Source: Planctomycetes bacterium syqfu
GTDB taxonomy: Bacteria; Planctomycetota; Phycisphaerae; Phycisphaerales; Phycisphaeraceae
NCBI GenBank assembly: GCA_020974905.1
Contig: CP087563.1
Coordinates: 2,976,001-3,040,000 of the forward strand
Length of the DNA stretch: 64,000 nucleotides
Direction of reading: 5' to 3'
The stretch's first letter is position 1, and the number at the start of each line of letters is the position of its first letter. The notes below the pieces were generated by a model that was not told the DNA's origin, ran no database searches, and saw only the letters and a list, made by a program, of their open reading frames with translations. This document shows positions 60,871 to 64,000 of this stretch, one piece after another. A program made the translations under genes and the position numbers.

Positions 60871-61692
60871 TCAATCTGCAATTGCCGCAGGCAGGGGGAA
60901 CAGTTCAGACGTTGCCGTTACGAGGCGGTTGGGGTTCTCACCCTTGAGCCAGGCGGACAACAGGTATTCGACCTTGCCGCAACGTTGAGCACGCAGGCTG
61001 CGCGAACTGCCACGATTGGCCATCAGGTATTGGCGCAGCTGGATGATGGCACTTTCATTGGCCGAGGACACCAGACCGCTGCCGAGCTTGCGGCAAAAAT
61101 CCCTGAGCATCGTGTGATCCACCGAGTACGTGGCCCGCGCCATGACTGCCCGGACATCCGCCGTGCTCAAGCCCCGCGCATAAGCAACCGTCGGCAGATG
61201 CTCCATGGCAAACGCGATGGCATCGTGGTGCAACAGCAGCAGGTCAGAGGTTGCTGAGGCAGACAATGACAAGCCGCCGAGCATGTTGCGCAGAATGGCC
61301 AAGTGTTGCGGGCGCACCGCCCCGTTCTGCCCGGCAAGATTGAGAATGTCTGCCATCGAGCGGGGCTTGCCACAATCGATGGCCATCTTGGATTGCGGGC
61401 AGACGTTGTGCCAGACGAACATGTCCACGGGCACATCGGCCATGCAGACGGCCCACAGCCGGTGTTGGCCGTCGAGCAGAATGCCGTTGGAATCAAAGGC
61501 AATGCCCACGTGCGTCAGCTGCCATTGCCCCTTGGTCATGTCGCAAGCCAGACGTTGGACATGCTTCTGGGATACCGCGCGGTTGGTGGTGTTGGCGGTT
61601 TCAAGCCAGTGTTTGGCCATCTCCGGCGTGATCCGGATACGCGCAACCGTCGGGACGTTGGGGGTGGATGTGGATGGGGAAGTAGCGATCAT
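60871..61692 (-). CDS. ParB-superfamily-like protein with DGQHRL motif (element B only)
   Basis: 273 residues. The start overlaps the stop of the upstream ParB-type gene (ATGA). The N-terminal half has SQKHVQRLACDMTKGQWQLT and LLDGQHRLWAV, the DGQHR motif seen in ParB-like and DndB/DGQHR-type proteins of phages and defence islands. The C-terminal half is helical and unrecognised. Element A lacks it, so it was gained here or lost there. Possible roles are DNA binding or counter-defence. Confidence 0.65.
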   Translation of the reverse strand: MIATSPSTSTPNVPTVARIRITPEMAKHWLETANTTNRAVSQKHVQRLACDMTKGQWQLTHVGIAFDSNGILLDGQHRLWAVCMADVPVDMFVWHNVCPQSKMAIDCGKPRSMADILNLAGQNGAVRPQHLAILRNMLGGLSLSASATSDLLLLHHDAIAFAMEHLPTVAYARGLSTADVRAVMARATYSVDHTMLRDFCRKLGSGLVSSANESAIIQLRQYLMANRGSSRSLRAQRCGKVEYLLSAWLKGENPNRLVTATSELFPLPAAIAD

Positions 61693-62420
61693 GCAGCACC
61701 TTCTTTCTGTTCCTGTGCATGGAGATAGTGACTCAACGATTCGAGTAATTGATGGGCATAACGCATGCCCATGGCCGACACGATGGCCCGGGCACCGTAG
61801 GCTGGATCGTGCGGCAAATTGAAGTTGGTTTGTGCCAGCGCCGGGCGTGGCTGACGGATGGGATTCAGTGAATGGGAACGACGAGCACGCGGTTTGCCGC
61901 GGGACTTCTGCTTGTGCGTTTTGCCGCCGCGCTTGTACTTGACCACCTGAGGTTGGGAATCTGTCTGCGGCTTAGCCGCAGATAAACTGTCACGGAGGCG
62001 GCGGATCAGTTTTTCATCGACACCGCACTGCCTGGCAATTTCACGATTTGACCACTGCGACCACTCCGTGTCTTCAAGCATGATCAACACGGCCTTGCGC
62101 TTGTCGGCATTGCTCCGACGCAAACCATGAGCGGCATTGGCACCCACCGCATGCAGAATCGCATCACGCTGTGTCCCTTGGTGAATGTCAGCCAAGACGA
62201 CATCGCAACCGGTCTTCTCCTGAGCCCAGTAGCGATGAAACCCATCGGCAAGCCAGTGATCGCTGCCATCGTAAAACACGGTGATCGGCGGCAACTGAAT
62301 GCCTTGGTGATACAGGTCGGCATACTCAGCCACCACCTGTTCATCGATGGACACACGTGATTGTGTCCCCCCATCAATTCGAATCTGATCAAATAGAAGT
62401 GTTTGGGGCTCAGTGGCCAT
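61689..62420 (-). CDS. ParB-like nuclease-domain protein (element B)
   Basis: 243 residues from the ATG at 62420 (GGAGG upstream). Counterpart of 29303-30106: FDQIRIDGGTQSRVSIDEQV, WLADGFHRYWAQEKTG, NREIARQCGVDEKLIRRLRD. The C-terminal part diverges from element A. The linker DSLSAAKPQTDS is encoded by a palindrome (about 61966-61987), at the same place as in element A but with another core. Confidence 0.85.
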   Translation of the reverse strand: MATEPQTLLFDQIRIDGGTQSRVSIDEQVVAEYADLYHQGIQLPPITVFYDGSDHWLADGFHRYWAQEKTGCDVVLADIHQGTQRDAILHAVGANAAHGLRRSNADKRKAVLIMLEDTEWSQWSNREIARQCGVDEKLIRRLRDSLSAAKPQTDSQPQVVKYKRGGKTHKQKSRGKPRARRSHSLNPIRQPRPALAQTNFNLPHDPAYGARAIVSAMGMRYAHQLLESLSHYLHAQEQKEGAA

Positions 62421-62554
62421 AGCAATCCTCCACTCGTTGGGTTTGAAATCTGATGTGCGGTATGCCTACTACATCCGCACCTGGCCCGGAAAATCCGCGC
62501 GGTTTTCGCTGAAAAAATGATTTTTGTTGAAATTCATGCCGACAACGATTGCTG

Positions 62555-62812
62555 TCATGTCGTCGTGGCATGGACGTTGTGTCTGATGTCATCCCTTGCA
62601 AACATCGATTCCCCACTTCCGTCACTGTCTATATCTGCAGCTGGTGCAAATGTGTCCCACGAAAAATGAATCCCCCTATTTATTACATACACGGCGCAGC
62701 GACGATCTATCGGAAAAATGACGGCAATTTTGGCAAATCGTTGAAATTGTCCAGCGCGCCGGGCGCTGCCTTGAGTAGCGTGTTCGTCGATGGTGCTGAT
62801 GCTTTGAGTCAT
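62555..62812 (-). CDS. Short conserved ORF inside the array (element B)
   Basis: 85 residues, counterpart of 30242-30502 with the shared core FQRFAKIA, IFPIDRRCAVYVINRGIHF. Frame kept despite an indel of one codon, which supports coding; no ribosome site, which does not. No family recognised. Confidence 0.35.
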   Translation of the reverse strand: MTQSISTIDEHATQGSARRAGQFQRFAKIAVIFPIDRRCAVYVINRGIHFSWDTFAPAADIDSDGSGESMFARDDIRHNVHATTT

Positions 62813-63176
62813 GGTCATTATTGGATGCTGTCGTTGGGTTAATCTGGCTACCTACTACACCCGCACTTAAGCCGAAAAATCCGCGCGAAATCTGCCGAAA
62901 AAATGTTTTTTGTTGAAATTCCTGTTTGAAGGAGTTCGCGTCTTGCCCAACGCTTCGTATTTATGCGTGAGTACGACTGCACCCCTTTTACATATCCCCT
63001 ACACTGTCTATATCTGCAGCTGGAGCGAATTTGTTTGTCCCAGAGTTTTTCAAAAAAATCTGAAAATACTTGTCCAACCAGATCATCACACACCCGTCGT
63101 TGGTAATCGCTCATGAAAATACGCATGCCCTCTATATAGTTATTACCCGCCGAACCGGTGATTTTGCGCGCTGCGG

Positions 63177-63302
63177 TTAAAAATAGTGAATTTCACCTAA
63201 CCCGCCGGCACCACGTTGCCCTGCGACATCCAAGTGCTGACCGTCACCAGGCACCTCCGCAGGTGCAACAGCGTTTTCCCCAACGGCGTTTTCGTCTGTC
63301 AT
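63177..63302 (-). CDS. Very short ORF with ribosome site in the array (element B)
   Basis: 41 residues from the ATG at 63302 with GGGGA upstream, following the module at 63325. Acidic start (MTDENAVGENAV) and a Gly-rich end (DVAGQRGAGGLGEIHYF). Counterpart of 30888-31004, which is frameshifted. Function unknown. Confidence 0.42.
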   Translation of the reverse strand: MTDENAVGENAVAPAEVPGDGQHLDVAGQRGAGGLGEIHYF

Positions 63303-64000
63303 GATTTCCCCTTGACCTTTTGTGGCGTCCCTACATTACTAGTTGCCGATACCTCGATTTTTGACGAGTGGTTTTTGCCAAAAAAATGAAAAAAGTGCAG
63401 ATTGTTGGGATACGGTGTGGTGAATGGCTCTAAAATGCCATTGCTGCCTGACAGAACGTCGCAGGCACGGGCACATGGCATGGTGCATCAACACCTTGGT
63501 CAATCCGACAGCGTCCTCTTGGATGTTGTACCCAGGTATATCAATTCCCCAACCCCGAAAAATATGAAACCCTCCCACTTATTACATAACCGGCGCAGAC
63601 CAAAACTGTCCGTGATTTTGACGAAAAAAATGAAAATAGTTACAAAAACCAAACCATCGCCCCGTGTAGCTGCGTTTCCATCGATGGTACAGTCCAACAT
63701 ATCCAATCCAGAAATCGACAAAAATGATTCCCCCCCATTTATTACATACACGGCGCAGAGCAAAACTGTCCACAATTTTGAAGGAAAGTATGAAAATAGT
63801 TGGTGACCACTGATAAATACCCTGTACTTGGTTCGATATTAACCTCCCATATCTATTCCAGGTGCATGCAGGTTGATGGACAACATTCCTCCTTTCATAC
63901 CATCTCCTTATTGCTGGGCACACCCTCTATATCTGCATCTGGAGCAAAAATGTTGCGCTGTTTTTCAATTTTTTTTAAATAATCCTCGATAAGGCGCTCC

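Larger units (their letters stand above)
62421..64000 (-). repeat. Array of promoter-like modules with short ORFs (element B, cut by window edge)
   Basis: The same modules in the same order as in element A begin near 62465, 62623, 62670, 62850, 62998, 63123, 63325, 63575, 63735 and 63915. Module cores such as GATATAGACAGTG, CTATATAGAGGG and TATGTAATAAATGGGG are kept, while the short ORFs between them vary and shift frame. Confidence 0.7.

Overview
The window reads as a chromosomal stretch of a Planctomycetota-type bacterium (inferred, Phycisphaerae-like). The clues are a pseudopilin-like protein with the H-X9-DG signature, a secreted glycoside hydrolase of family 2 with its own LacI regulator, many secreted proteins of unknown function, and an abundance of mobile genes. 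No rRNA and no complete tRNA was found.

Layout. 1-4404: sugar-use locus on the minus strand (GH2 enzyme running off the left edge, pseudopilin-like protein, LacI regulator with a near-perfect operator palindrome). 4545-4704: 3' remnant of a tyrosine integrase. 4900-19386: copper/silver-type metal-resistance island with a CusCBA-like RND efflux operon, an ECF sigma factor with its membrane anti-sigma, several secreted Cys/His-rich metal-binding proteins and a lipoprotein protease. Six promoters of the form GGAAC-N17/18-CGTTNN tie most of this island into one predicted ECF regulon.

19391-about 32000 (element A) and 51814-64000 (element B, cut by the right edge) are two related integrative elements in the same orientation. 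Each has integrase, DUF6900-like protein, small conserved protein, variable cargo gene, HigB/HigA-type toxin-antitoxin with a near leaderless promoter, a field of short palindromes, and then a minus-strand operon of ParB-fold protein, ParB-fold/adenine methyltransferase, primase-polymerase/ATPase and a small variable protein, closed by a strong terminator. Upstream of that operon both elements carry a 1.6 kb array of about eleven repeated promoter-like modules with very short ORFs between them. With the fragment at 4.5 kb this makes three integrase 3' ends in one orientation, suggesting serial accretion of elements.

Between A and B lie accessory genes: a pRiA4b ORF-3-like protein, an IS21-family element whose istA is broken by two 8-bp TTCCGGGG insertions, the 3' half of a tRNA-Gly(GCC), and a three-gene cluster that looks like an anti-phage system (SLOG/SLATT membrane protein; TIR-nSTAND ATPase with about six membrane segments; patatin-like phospholipase translated from an overlapping TTGA). 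That cluster is bracketed by copies of one DDE transposase, one truncated and one complete. An AT-richer four-gene operon of secreted or anchored proteins follows, one with an HExxH motif beside a calcium-binding-type repeat.

Best candidates for something undescribed: the SLOG/TIR/patatin cluster, the promoter-module array shared by A and B, the palindrome family confined to these elements, and the TTCCGGGG insertions. All functional statements are read from sequence and recalled family knowledge; no search was run.
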